Source: Oppiella nova
Lineage: Eukaryota > Arthropoda > Arachnida > Sarcoptiformes > Oppiidae
DNA: 28,874 nucleotides
NCBI GenBank assembly: GCA_905397405.1
Contig: CAJPVJ010000299.1
Coordinates: forward strand, 1-28,874
Reading direction: 5' to 3'
Both the position numbers and the translations under genes were made by a program. Below the pieces are notes generated by a model. That model was not told where the DNA came from. It saw only the letters and a list, made by a program, of their open reading frames with translations, and searched no databases. Shown in pieces: positions 1 to 12,324 of this stretch (its first letter is position 1; each line of letters begins with the position of its first letter).

Positions 1-2149
1 CGTAAGTATTGAATAGTCGACTGCATTATAGGCTCTTATCGTTCATTGAACTCCAACTCAATCTAAGATCACAACTATTTATGAGTTAAATATGCTTTGA
101 ATGGGAAAACAAAAACTTATTAATATTGTATTTGCATTTCATTTCGATTAATGCAAACATGTATTCAAAATGAATGCAAAGAATGTATGAAAGGGTTGCA
201 GACAAAGGGTTAGGCAGTGATTGGGAGAGACTTCAGAGACTTCAGAGACTTCAGAGACTTCAGAGACTTCAGAGACTTCAGAGGAATTGAGTTCAAGAGA
301 TGTATTGAAAGACTAAAGAGTTGGCGACGAATGCACTCAACACTCAATGAATTGATGGCATTTCAAGCCTTTAATGCAACTCTTTATGTGTTTATTATAC
401 CATTTATTTGAGAAGAGATTCATGAGACAAATGTATCAATTATTTACGGCTTTTTCAATTCTTGTGGTTATATTGCACTCTCAATAATGAATTGATTAGT
501 AGTTTGTCTATGAAATGGACTAATACTGTGATAAATTGATCTCCAAATTAGGAGTTTATAAACTTTATAATTGCGATTATAATTACAATAATTGACATCC
601 AATTGAAGCCAATTTAATAACTATCTTCTCGTTGAACTACACCTTAAATACTTGCTTTGAATTTATAATACAGTGTTTTTAATGAGAAAAATAAAACTTA
701 AGAAATAAATGGTTGGAAAATAGGGAACGAATTGTGAATGAATTTTCATAAACTTAATGCCAGTATTAGTTATAAAGTGTATATAAAACCCGTTTTGTGC
801 AGAAAGCAAATCATTAAGTTTAATATCGAAGTCATTTGATACGAAGACATTATAAAATATATTATAAAATACATTTGAGGCAAAGAAATGCTTATTAAAA
901 ACAAAGTCAATTACTATACATTACACTCCAGTATTGGTTTGCATTTCAAGTTTTCACGTAATTCCTCTGCATTTGTGTCAGTCATCTCTTTAATCAAATT
1001 TTTCTCTATAATTATCTCCAAAAAGGATTTATTTATCCATTAGGAAAAATAGCAGATATACTGTAATATACATGTAATGTGTATCCACTGTACGTATAGT
1101 ATACTCATTAGGAGTCAGTCATTAGAATAACAAAACATAAATAGAATTGAAATTCTTTGAGATCTTCTATAACTCTATCGATTGGGAGATAAATCATTTG
1201 AGAGTTACTTAAAGGCCTCAACAGTTGAGAAACATTTAAATTAAGTCAAAAACAACATAACATGTGATATAAGAGAAACACAATTACTATGAAAAACCAA
1301 AAATGGGTTAATTATGTTCTCGTCTAAAGTCTTAACACATTGAAAGTCTTGCGAAATCTCTCAGATATCTAAACACTGTATTTGTTATAATAATCATGTA
1401 TTCAGTCCTCGCATTCATTTCGACAACAATCCCAACGAACGCTTCATTTTCTCAATAAATTAAATTCTTTGCTAATTATATAATAATACGGATATGTTTT
1501 GAATTAATTGATATTTTCTTTTCCTTTTTCTCATGTATTTTTCGTAGATTTTGTTTTTAAACAAATTATGCAAAATAATAATAAAATACACGCAAAATAA
1601 GAGCAAAAAATGAATTTTAATACAATTTTTAAACTTATATATAATATATAGATTTACATTAATTATAATATTCTTTATAATTAAATATGTTTTAAGAAAA
1701 TTGACGAATAATTGACTAATCATTCAGTCATACATTACAATCACAGATACCGTATATACAGTCGTCTCTACAGTAATATAACTTATAATTTCGATCTTCG
1801 CTTAACACTAATATAATAATAATTTTAAGTTTTATTCAAAAACATAAGAAATAAAAAGAAACTAAAATAAAAAGTATTACTTTTAAATGAATTTCAAAAA
1901 CAAAGAAATTGTTTGTTTGATAGCATAAGTACAGAATTATTGGTACATTTCGCTCATTCATTAAATATATAATAAATGCAAAAATGGATAGAATTGACGG
2001 TTTGACTAGCAGTTGATTTACAGGAAAATGCATTTCTAAAGTAAAACTGAAAATATTTCGTAAAAATGGACATAAAATCGATTAAATTTAAAAAACAGTT
2101 TTAGTTTAGATAAATATTCATTTTTTGAATCAAAATATTAATATTTCGT
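1..2149. repeat. 2.1-kb direct repeat, copy 1
   Basis: This AT-rich block is nearly identical, in the same orientation, to 7648-9738. The match begins at base 1 of the window and ends one base before the N at 2150. Copy 1 is 58 bases longer: 45 bases come from extra 9-base units at 231-284, and about 14 bases from a small indel near 850-865. A few substitutions also differ (near 440-450 and 1601-1606). I see no convincing coding region: the short reading frames are AT-rich and not protein-like. There are no clear terminal inverted repeats or transposase. It may be a dispersed repeat, a segmental duplication, or a duplicated contig end. Confidence 0.95.
226..284. repeat. 9-base minisatellite (CTTCAGAGA)n
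   Basis: After the lead-in AGAGA (226-230) there are six tandem 9-base units from 231 to 284, the last ending CTTCAGAGG. The other copy of the 2.1-kb repeat has only one unit here, and that unit lies inside the complemented segment at 7873-7999. The tract opens an apparent reading frame (DFR repeats from 217), which I regard as a by-product of the repeat. Confidence 0.9.
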
Positions 2150-2150
2150 N
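2150..2150. other. Single ambiguous base (scaffold join)
   Basis: The only N in the window sits exactly where copy 1 of the 2.1-kb repeat stops matching copy 2. One isolated N at a repeat edge is what some scaffolders leave when two contigs are joined with an unresolved or negative gap. The link between the repeat and SEC62 is therefore not proven by continuous sequence. Bases 2151-2332 are an AT-rich spacer with no gene visible. Confidence 0.8.
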
Positions 2151-2332
2151 AGAAAATTAAAAAACGAAAAAACAATTGAAAAATATATATAAATTTATAA
2201 TAAATAATATAAAAGATTATTCATAATTATTTATAAGACAATAATAGTTTGATTCCCAAAACAAGCAATAAATTTGACAGAATTTCCAATAAATATAATT
2301 TATGTCTTAATGGATGCCATTTCATGAGCGAT

Positions 2333-3845
2333 TCATTCATCGATCTCTTCGTCGTCCAACTCATTGGAGTCGAGAATCTCGAAGCCATTGATGCCATTGT
2401 TTGCGTTCAACTCATTGGAAGAATTACTTTTCGCAATACTGTCGACAGTGGAAGCGCTCTCAGAGCCCGACTCCTTATTATCAATGCTTTTGTCCTCATT
2501 GTCCACAAGAGGAGCACTGCTGGCATCGGTCGCGTCGTCTTTCTTCTTCTTTTTGGCGTCTTTTTTGTCACCATTTTTCACGTCGTGTTTATAGAGCGGC
2601 CAAAACGACTCCATAAACCCAACGTCTTCTGTAAGGTTCGGCAGAATCCAGAGATGATGTCTTCCGAATGTGAAGACCCAGACGAGTGTGAAGACTATCA
2701 GACGAACTGAAAACCAATTAACGATAAATAGTTGGTTAGGGTTTGCGTGGAGTGGCGACCAATTGACACAAATAAGCATTTGTTGGCAATTAATGGAAAC
2801 GAAACTCACGAACGGCTAAACCGATGATAAAGAAGAGGAGAGCGGCCGCAGCTATACTCAGATAATACACATAATTGCGAACCACTCGCGGCCACAGAGG
2901 GAACAGACAGATGGCGATCGCCGCCAACACAAGGGCTGCACCGATAAGCCACGCGCGCAGAGGGATCGGGTCATAGATCCAGACATACGGCTGTTGCACA
3001 CAAACAGGGAATCAGTCATACAGACAGTCATACCTCATGTCAAACCACTTATACCTCATTCTCATCAACGAATAACTGTTCCAAATGCATGTCTAACTTA
3101 ATCTTCTTCTTCTCCTTCTTCTTAGTCTCCACTTCTTTGTCGTCTTTGTCTTTAAGCGACACTTCTTTGTCTTTATTCTCCTCTTTGGTGTCCTTGTCTT
3201 TCAATTCTTTCTTTGCCTTCTTCTTGGACTCCACTTTCATGTGTTCCTCATTACAACTGCTCTCTTCGTTATCCGCTTTCTTCTTCTTGTCTTTCTTGAC
3301 GACAACAGTCTTCGCTCTGTGAAAGAACTTATGTCTAAGCATTTGGTCCATGAATGCCACCACCGATTCGCGGGATGTGAACAACGCTTCCTTCTGTCGT
3401 TTGTCGTCTTTAGACCACTTCGAGTCCATCAACAGATCAATCGATTTCGAGGCTATTGTTCACGAAATAGATCTCATGTTAGTTATCATGAACTCAATTA
3501 TAGACCAAACGCTTGTCAACAGATCCGCACCAATAAAATAGTCCACTTTATGAGAGAGAAGTGTTGTCTTCTTCGGCGGTAATTTAGACCTCAAGTACTT
3601 CGCGATCTCGTACTCCACTTTCGACGGCTTCTCCGACTCGAGACTCGCGTCCGACTGACACACAGAAGACAATCAATGAATACATCATTCAATCATCACT
3701 TCATTGCAATTCAGTTATCATTGAAACGATGGCAACAAAACATATTCTTCTGGTATTCACGGATCCAATGATAACTAAATGGCAATCAATAGATTCAATG
3801 GTTAATCACCTCTTTCTTGCGTTTAGTTTTCCTCCTTTCGGCCAT
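2333..3845 (-). CDS. SEC62: Translocation protein SEC62
   Basis: SEC62 is an ER membrane protein that works with the SEC61 channel and SEC63 in post-translational protein import. I build five exons on the minus strand with GT-AG introns and matching phases: 3845-3810 (ATG start, encodes MAERRKTKRKKE), 3654-3531, 3452-3055, 2990-2810 and 2706-2333 (TGA stop). This gives 370 residues, close to the vertebrate length of about 400. The N-terminal domain carries HKVDYFIASKSIDLLMDSKW and a TTRESVV-like segment. A long lysine/glutamate-rich linker follows. Two hydrophobic membrane segments lie either side of FPLWPRVV, and GRHHLWILPNLTEDVGF is a family signature. The C-terminus is acidic. The donor at 3530 is chosen because it yields FIASK, as in the family; reading through gives a stop. 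The neighbouring SLC52A gene is on the same strand but looks independent. Confidence 0.95.
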
Positions 3846-5173
3846 AATTTGTGGTCTTTTGTGTCAATCTGTGGACAAAAGCATGAATTGGTGTCCGATT
3901 TAAATGTCTTTCAAATCATTCACTCATTTCTTACGAAAAACACAAATATTTTAATGTTTTTATCGATTCTCTCAACAAATGAACAGATTTTGTGTCGAAA
4001 ACATTGAATACATTACACGTCAACCCATTCACAGACGACAGTACATCCACTCCACTCTCAGCACCCCTTCACTCACGCACTCGTGTCACGCGTTTCACGC
4101 AATCACTAATCCTTTGGATAATACGCGATTGGATTAACGCCTTAAGATATGGCACCCGAACACGCGTTTCGGTTATAATAATGTTAATCGTAATGAAGGG
4201 AGACATGAGTGCAGAGCACCCGACCCTCCATTGCGTCACACGATAGGCGAACGCATAAACAGATGTGAGTTTGAGATATAGTTATGTTTACGTATCATAA
4301 GATTCACTCAATTCTAACGTGAAGTGCAATGCAGTCAGTGATGCGAACACTCACTCACTTACGGCACAAACTTCACAAACTTTTCAACTTTTCATTCAAT
4401 TGTTTCTTATATTTATTTTGTTTGAACTCTTATTGTCGTTAAATAGACTACAAATCTAGTACTCATTTGACTTGACATTCAATTTATTCAAACTTCAATA
4501 CATTTCAACACATATTATTAATTTTACACATAATTCAAACACATTAAACACATTGTGAGCATACAGTGGACACTATAATCATACAAACTTTGTAATATAT
4601 AAATAAACTTAATCTTTCAATAAATAAATTTAACAAAACAGTTAATAATTATAATATAAAACTAGAGAGCAATCTCCCAATCAATGAATGGCTATATTTG
4701 CAGTCATTTTGGCAAAAATGATTAATTTATGTATTGATCATATGAATGGAGACGAGAATTGTTTGCAAAGAGTACACAGAATTTGGTTCAATTCATTGCC
4801 AACTTATAACATACTTTTCAACCAATTTACAGAAGTTTACTCATATTAATGTGATATGATTTGAAAATACCTGTACTAGATCATTTGTTTTTAATACTAA
4901 CTTATTATAAGTTATTCACAAGTCATCACAAAATCTAGAGTTATATGAAAATATCATAAGTTATTTAAATTACTGTAACTCTATTGTACAGTAAAAACAA
5001 AATATATTTTAAGACTCTCTAAATGGACACAAAAATAGATTCAAATATAAACTCTAAAACAATTATTTTTATAACATTTGGTCAAAAATACTGATTCTTA
5101 TCTGAGTTAACAATTACAAAAACTATTAATTCATAGATTAAATAAAATTAAGTATTAGTGAATAAAATCAAAA
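3846..5173. other. Intergenic region upstream of SEC62
   Basis: No gene is supported. About 4015-4260 is richer in G+C and CpG than its surroundings and holds two ACGCGTTT motifs (near 4088 and 4160). With its position upstream of the SEC62 start, it could contain promoter sequence. 4380-5170 is AT-rich and featureless apart from short direct motifs. The reading frames here lack protein-like composition. Confidence 0.4.
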
Positions 5174-6696
5174 CTAATTACAGGGAAAGAATGGGACGAA
5201 AATGGAGCTAAAGTTAGTTAAACTAAACATAAAAATGGCTCCAATTGTGGACCCGATTTGAGTAAAGATTCCGCAAAAGAACAGCGATTTATGACCAGTG
5301 CTTGTATTGCGAAGAATGGTTGCAATACAGGCGCGAGAGTATGAGAATAGGGCTGTGAATGCGATCCAAATGATTATAATTAATGATTTGCCGGCAGTCG
5401 AGTCATGTAAGGGAGGCGTCGGACTCATCACTGCAGTCGCTATGATATAAGCAGCGCATACCGTTCCCACACCAACGACCACCGGTAGAGTCTTCTTGAC
5501 GGCAGCCGTACTCATGTAAAAGGCAACGAAACAGGCGATTGGGTTGGCCATAGAGGACAGGGTGACTGTCAAGTGGTAGGCGGTGTTCCCGTAAGGCAGA
5601 CAACTGTAACTCTGAATACCTGATGGTAAAATGCAATCATTATTATGTAATAAATAAGAGATTCTCGACATTACTGGGAAGGACTCCATTAGTGAGGGCA
5701 CAGATGTAGGCCTGAGTGACCAGAAGACCCACAAATGAGTTGCGACTTATATTGCGGTCATTACTTCTGTTCAGATATGACTCGCAATTCAATTCAATTT
5801 CATCGCAACTCTTGTGTTCAGTACTCGCGTCCGACTCTCCGGTGTTGTTAACAGTCCTCAACTGACTCTCCACTTCCGAGTCCTCTTTATGGGTAACCCT
5901 TTCTGATTGACATATCTTCAGGTGATTGAGTAGAATGAATGCCAACCAACTCAACAAAACCAAAACCAATAGGAATATGAAGAATAAACTGACAGAAAAT
6001 CTTGGGTCCGGGTATTCGGCAACTGTTTGATTAGCTTCTGTCGTGGAGTTCACGCACTCGGGATTGCCTCCAATTCCTGCAATCAATTATCAGATAACAT
6101 ACGGAACTATAGATTCTGTGATGCCATCCATACCTTGAATGATGGCGATAACACTGGGTATGAGTCCACTCAAGCCCTGACCGATCAGATATGACATCAA
6201 ATACTTGGATTTGAAGTGAGCCATGAATGGCATGTAGAGCACAGATGTGGTGCAGTCGACCACAGCTAACAGAGCCGTCAGCAGAAGGAAAGCCACCGAA
6301 TGCTGAGATCCACTGATTTGTGTGATTCGGTCCCAAAACAGGGATAACAAGAGACACGAAAGCGCGCCAATCAATAGAGTCAAGTGAATGGCAGGCTTTT
6401 CCACCGACTGTCCAATCAATCCATTCATCAATCAATGGTTGCCTTCAATGACTGCAAACATTGCATACCTTTAATGAATACTTGAACTTCAGGATGGAGT
6501 AGACAATGGGTCCGATGTTTGCCAATTGCGTGATCACCACCACATGTGAGGCCAGATTCCACTGCTCGGGCAGTCTGTTCACCAGCACCGGTGTCTCCAC
6601 CCAAACGCCATTCACTTCAATCCAAGAGCTGATGCCGAAGATGATGGCCAACACGTCCACCCAAACCACTCTCTCGTTGAACGCAATTCTCGACAT
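5174..6696 (-). CDS. SLC52A: Riboflavin transporter, SLC52A family
   Basis: This is a plasma-membrane riboflavin (vitamin B2) transporter of the SLC52 family. Four exons on the minus strand join in frame with GT-AG introns: 6696-6469 (ATG), 6407-6134, 6076-5675 and 5619-5174 (stop). The product is 449 residues, matching the usual 440-470. Family signatures are clear: [17 protein letters not shown] near the N-terminus, [12 protein letters not shown], the [12 protein letters not shown] segment, [15 protein letters not shown], then [19 protein letters not shown] and the [10 protein letters not shown] helix, with about 11 hydrophobic segments. The soluble loop between residues about 200 and 280 is variable, as usual. 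The start is taken at 6696 because upstream in-frame codons offer no ATG. I cannot assign it to paralogue A1, A2 or A3. It lies just upstream of repeat copy 2. Confidence 0.94.
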
Positions 6697-7647
6697 CTCT
6701 TCACTTGATTTGCAAATGTCTTTCAATTCAAAGCTTTCAAACACTTATGCTTTCAGTCATTCTGTATATCATATGATATTTGAAACAATTTATTAAATAC
6801 AGCAATAAATGAGTGATTATTTCATAGTAATTATTACTACAGTAGTTATTAAATTGAATTACTGTTAGTTAGTTACTAATTATAAGTTTATTAGGATTCA
6901 GATGTGATTACAAGTGAACTCACATTTCACTCATTTATTGAGTGTTTGTTTAGTCCTTTAATATAATATTAATATTTTATAATATTAACTCATATTTAAT
7001 AGTAATCTAATCATTGCTTTACTGTTATAACAGTAATTGTATTGTAATTAGAGATCTTATGTCAATAAAAGGCATTCAAATGTATTTATAATATCAATAA
7101 TTTTAAATCATGTTAATATATAAGTGAATGTGATCAAGTGACCAAGGCAACCCGTATATTATTCATATCATATTTACTTTCATTGTCTCATATGAAGTCA
7201 TATCACATGTAAAGCACATAATCATTAAAAATGTGATGATTTGTCGTTTAAAGTGCTGTTTATTACACAATTCATTGCATCACATCTATAGATGTAATCA
7301 TAAACTGCGTTACTTTTGCCATAAAAACTTGAGACCCTTGTGCTTACATTCATTGACTATCATATGTGGGGGTTGGTTGTGAACTCCCTATTCATGCTTA
7401 CACTGTCACGACATATATGAACACTACGATTGCATCACTCAATTGGGTGAATATTGCACTTTAAATGAGCGCATCTGACAGTTGTTGAGTGTATTCAGAG
7501 TATAAATAGTACTAATTTAGTGCAAATCATATCTTATACTTTTAATTATATGTCAATTGTTATAAACTGATTGCATATTAAACTCAATAAAACACTAATA
7601 AATGAATGTTTTTAAGTAAATACAGTACAGTATGAGACCAAAGCTAA
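6697..7647. other. Intergenic spacer upstream of SLC52A
   Basis: AT-rich sequence with no supported gene. It includes short dyads of the TAATATTA type near 6960-7000 and a CAGTACAGTAT motif (7625-7634) that recurs near 17855 and 18182. It ends where repeat copy 2 begins at 7648. Confidence 0.4.
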
Positions 7648-9738
7648 CGTAAGTATTGAATAGTCGACTGCATTATAGGCTCTTATCGTTCATTGAACTC
7701 CAACTCAATCTAAGATCACAACTATTTATGAGTTAAATATGCTTTGAATGGGAAAACAAAAACTTATTAATATTATATTTGCATTTCATTTCGATTAATG
7801 CAAACATGTATTCAAAATGAATGCAAAGAATGTATGAAAGGGTTGCAGACAAAGGGTTAGGCAGTGATTGGGTCTCTGAAGTCTCCTTAACTCAAGTTCT
7901 CTACATAACTTTCTGATTTCTCAACCGCTGCTTACGTGAGTTGTGAGTTACTTAACTACCGTAAAGTTCGGAAATTACGTTGAGAAATACACAAATAATT
8001 ACCATTTATTTGAGAGGAGATTCATGAGACAAATGTATCAATTATTTACGGATTTTGAATTCTTGTGGTTGTATTGCACTCTCAATAATGAATTGATTAG
8101 TAGTTTGTCTATGAAATGGACTAATACTGTGATAAATTGATGTCCAAATTAGGAGTTTATAAACTTTATAATTGCGATTATAATTACAATAATTGACATC
8201 CAATTGAAGCCAATTTAATAACTATCTTCTCGTTGAACTACACCTTAAATACTTGCTTTGAATTTATAATACAGTGTTTTTAATGAGAAAAATAAAACTT
8301 AAGAAATAAATGGTTGGAAAATAGGGAACGAATTGTGAATGAATTTTCATAAACTTAATGCCAGTATTAGTTATAAAGTGTATATAAAACCCGTTTTGTG
8401 CAGAAAGCAAATCATTAAGTTTAATATCGAAGTCATTTGATACGAAGACATTATAAAATACATTTGAGGCAAAGAAATGCTTATTAAAAACAAAGTCAAT
8501 TACTATACATTACACTCCAGTATTGGTTTGCATTTCAAGTTTTCACGTAATTCCTCTGCATTTGTGTCAGTCATCTCTTTAATCAAATTTTTCTCTATAA
8601 TTATCTCCAAAAAGGATTTATTTATCCATTAGGAAAAATAGCAGATATACTGTAATATACATGTAATGTGTATCCACTGTACGTATAGTATACTCATTAG
8701 GAGTCAGTCATTAGAATAACAAAACATAAATAGAATTGAAATTCTTTGAGATCTTCTATAACTCTATCGATTGGGAGATAAATCATTTGAGAGTTACTTA
8801 AAGGCCTCAACAGTTGAGAAACATTTAAATTAAGTCAAAAACAACATAACATGTGATATAAGAGAAACACAATTACTATGAAAAACCAAAAATGGGTTAA
8901 TTATGTTCTCGTCTAAAGTCTTAACACATTGAAAGTCTTGCGAAATCTCTCAGATATCTAAACACTGTATTTGTTATAATAATCATGTATTCAGTCCTCG
9001 CATTCATTTCGACAACAATCCCAACGAACGCTTCATTTTCTCAATAAATTAAATTCTTTGCTAATTATATAATAATACGGATATGTTTTGAATTAATTGA
9101 TATTTTCTTTTCCTTTTTCTCATGTATTTTTCGTAGATTTTGTTTTTAAACAAATTATGCAAAATAATAATAAAATACACGATAAATAAGAGCAAAAAAT
9201 GAATTTTAATACAATTTTTAAACTTATATATAATATATAGATTTACATTAATTATAATATTCTTTATAATTAAATATGTTTTAAGAAAATTGACGAATAA
9301 TTGACTAATCATTCAGTCATACATTACAATCACAGATACCGTATATACAGTCGTCTCTACAGTAATATAACTTATAATTTCGATCTTCGCTTAACACTAA
9401 TATAATAATAATTTTAAGTTTTATTCAAAAACATAAGAAATAAAAAGAAACTAAAATAAAAAGTATTACTTTTAAATGAATTTCAAAAACAAAGAAATTG
9501 TTTGTTTGATAGCATAAGTACAGAATTATTGGTACATTTCGCTCATTCATTAAATATATAATAAATGCAAAAATGGATAGAATTGACGGTTTGACTAGCA
9601 GTTGATTTACAGGAAAATGCATTTCTAAAGTAAAACTGAAAATATTTCGTAAAAATGGACATAAAATCGATTAAATTTAAAAAACAGTTTTAGTTTAGAT
9701 AAATATTCATTTTTTGAATCAAAATATTAATATTTCGT
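7648..9738. repeat. 2.1-kb direct repeat, copy 2
   Basis: Collinear with 1-2149 at offset 7647 up to 7872, then from 8000 onward. The only large difference is 7873-7999, which is the non-reversed complement of copy 1 bases 271-397. The match ends at 9738, after which unique AT-rich sequence (9739-10115) leads to the 3' end of the TRIM gene. No coding region is supported. Confidence 0.95.
7873..7999. other. Non-reversed complement segment 1 (127 bases)
   Basis: Read in the same left-to-right direction, each of the 127 bases is the Watson-Crick complement of copy 1 bases 271-397, with no mismatch. For example copy 1 GAGTTCAAGAGATG (288-301) pairs with CTCAAGTTCTCTAC here. The flanks on both sides are in normal orientation. 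Base 7872 is G in both readings, so the segment could be 128 long. The apparent reading frame at 7943-8140 is partly made of this artificial sequence. Confidence 0.97.
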
Positions 9739-10115
9739 TTACATTTCTATTTGTTTTGAACTCAAAAACCAGTCATTCAACAATTTTATTGAAATGACTT
9801 ACATTTGAATCAATTATAAAAACATTTTCTTGCAATCGATTCCTTAATAAAAGTTTTTGTTTTTAAAAATCAGAGTATTTTGAAAATTTGTTTATCAAAT
9901 GAAATCAGTTATAGAATATTCAATCGATTGCTTTAAAAATATTAATGAATACAACAAACAATTAAAACCATTTTATAAATGAAAGACTAATCGTATGTTT
10001 CAAGTGTTCAGTGATTCCCGAACGGAATGATTGATTGGTTTGTGTTTAAGCTTTGATTTAAATATAGAGTAATAAGAAATTCATAGAAATCAATAGAAAA
10101 TGAGTGACAAATTCA

Positions 10116-12324
10116 TCAAAAGTATCGGTACTTTTTGATGCAATCGTTGCCCAGATCGACAACAATCACGTGATTGTCATTAGTGGTCACTAAACTGGTC
10201 GGACGTTTGAGTTTGGCGTCACTGCTGTCGATACAGAACTTCAATTGACCGGAGATTAAGTCAAAAACTTGAATAAAACTCTTGGATTTCTCGACTCTGG
10301 TGGCCAATAGATTGTTATTATTGTCAACAGTTATACCACAATATTGTCCTTTATTTTTGCCCTCCGAATAGATCTCACGCTTGAATCGACCGCTCGGATC
10401 AAACACTAAGATCCGCGAATCGGCGACTAATATATCACCGCTCGGACCAAAACAGACGGCGCCGATCACTCCCAACGGCTCGCCCTTTGGATTATTGTTT
10501 GTTTTCGACGGAATACCCATTATTTTGGTGTTAAGTTTGCCGACCGGATGAAAGAGAAACACTGCGTGAGCGCCGTTATCTGCGACCACTATCTCGCCCT
10601 TTGTGTTCACCGCCAGACATGTCGGCTCAATCAAGTCCCGGTGCCCGAAGTGTCGCACAAACTGGCCCTCGAGTGTCACTTCTGTGATATTCTTGTTGCG
10701 CCAATTGCTGACTAGAAGAGTCTCTGAACTGGCAGTCAGTGCGATACCAGTTCCCGCTCTGTTGTCTAATCCATGGCCTTCGATATGTTTGACAAAACTA
10801 AAGGGAGAGTTATTGCAGTTGTTTTGCAACAGAATTTTAATCCTCCCGTTCCCGGTGTCCAACACATAGACCTGTCCGTCATTTTGACTGATAGCCAGAC
10901 CGACGGGTTGTATGAATTGGTGCAGATCTGATCCGCGACAGCCGTATATACACAACGGGTTTATGTGTTCCGATGCCTCCAACTCGAGCGGGAAGTCTTT
11001 GATGGGTCGGCCGAAGATCGAGATTTTCAGGCAATACACGCCGTGTTTGGGAGGAGTGAAGTGCGCCTCATATGTGCCGTCCCTGTTGTCCACAATTCTG
11101 GTGGTGACAGCCGTCTGGTCGGCCAAGTGTTTGAGTTCAGCGGTGACGGGATCGCCGCCAAACTTCTGTCGGAGTCCGTTGTAGTCGTAAGCAGTGATGT
11201 GAGCGATTGAATGCAAATTAGCCGAACATTTGCTGACAGTTGCGGTGCACAGGGAGGGGAAGGTTTTGCTGGTTCTGATGGTTCCGAAACTGTTCACACA
11301 TTCCTGGATGTCATTGACGGCTGTGTTATGCAAGTGCTCGTAACGAATGAAGCAGTTCTCCCGGGGCTCGTGTAAAGTGTTCACTGAATCGAGCTTTTGG
11401 TTCAGATCTGAGATCTTTTTGCTGATATTGCGGACCTCCACTTGATATTCAAGTCCACAGCACTCGGTCTCCACTTTGGCCTTCTCTGTCTCGATTATAT
11501 TCAACTGTTCCGCCAATACATTCCTCTTGTCTTCTCTGATCTTTTTGGCAAAACTGAGTAACTCTTGACGTCTTCTGTCGACGACATTAATAATCTCCTG
11601 AAACGTGCGGTTAATGTCTTCGAAGGCGTGCTCCGAGTTTTGGTCCAGTTTTCGCATTTCATTCAACACATTATCTGCCGCTTCGTTCAGTTTCTGAATG
11701 GTTTGATGCGCTTTGTATAACAGGATTTCACTCAAACGCTTGATTGCGATCGAGAAGGGGATCACCTGTTAAGACACAATCCATACCATTGCATAAGTCT
11801 TCATGTTATTTGTAAATAAGGTTCATATGAATGATAAATACCGTGTGTTCGCAGTCTGTGTTTCCGCTACCGATGCCGTCGGAGGAGTCATTGGAGTCGT
11901 TGGATCCGTGCGACCCATTGGTGCAGACGCTGCAGAAGACACAGTCGCACGTCTCGCAAAAGAGCAGTTCCTGCGAGACATGACTCGAGCACTTGGGGAT
12001 CACTTCACGTCTTTGGCGAGTCATCAGATCGAGGAGTTGGTTGACCAGAAAGGAGGGCGGGAAGGCCACGACCCCTCCGCGGGGCACTGTTATCGACTCG
12101 CGACAGATGGGACACCGGAAGCAACCAATTTGGTCGCGAAGACCGGCCGCCACAGCGATGCGCTCGAGACATATGCGGCATATGGTGTGCGAACAGGGAA
12201 GCAGTTTCGGAGTGTGCTCTCCGCTGTCATAAGTGTACAAACAGGTCCCACACGTCAAGAAGCCTTCGGTGAAGTCCTCGTAGTTGATGGACACCGTCTC
12301 GACCAGCGTTGAAGAGGTCATCAT
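10116..12324 (-). CDS. TRIM2: TRIM-NHL E3 ubiquitin ligase (TRIM2/3-like)
   Basis: A RING-type ubiquitin ligase of the TRIM-NHL class. There are two exons, 12324-11842 and 11765-10116, joined in phase 0 (EHT then VIP), giving 710 residues. From the N-terminus: a RING finger (CGTC, CSHTICRIC, CPIC; residues about 25-85), one B-box (CSSH, CETC, CSVC, final EH) with an odd Ser/Asn/Gly/Asp insert between its metal ligands, a coiled coil (about 165-290), a filamin/ABP280 domain (FGGDPVTAELK to GRPIKDFPLEL) and six NHL repeats forming a propeller, ending IKKYRYF. One B-box plus filamin plus NHL matches TRIM2/TRIM3 rather than TRIM71 (two B-boxes). NHL propellers bind protein or RNA; which applies here is unknown. 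The start is the first ATG of a MetMet pair. A possible 5' untranslated exon lies upstream. Confidence 0.92.

Noticed and set aside
217-411. 64-codon frame with DFR repeats
   Set aside because: It is produced by translation of the 9-base minisatellite and is not kept in the second repeat copy.
1472-2033. Minus-strand frames shared by both copies of the 2.1-kb repeat
   Set aside because: Their conservation follows from near-identical DNA. The peptides are Ile/Phe/Lys-rich translations of AT-rich sequence with no family resemblance.
3992-4246. 84-codon frame upstream of SEC62
   Set aside because: No recognisable domain or splice support; more likely promoter-proximal DNA with higher G+C.
7873-7999. 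Ordinary inversion within repeat copy 2
   Set aside because: The reverse complement of copy 1 does not match; only the complement in the same direction does.
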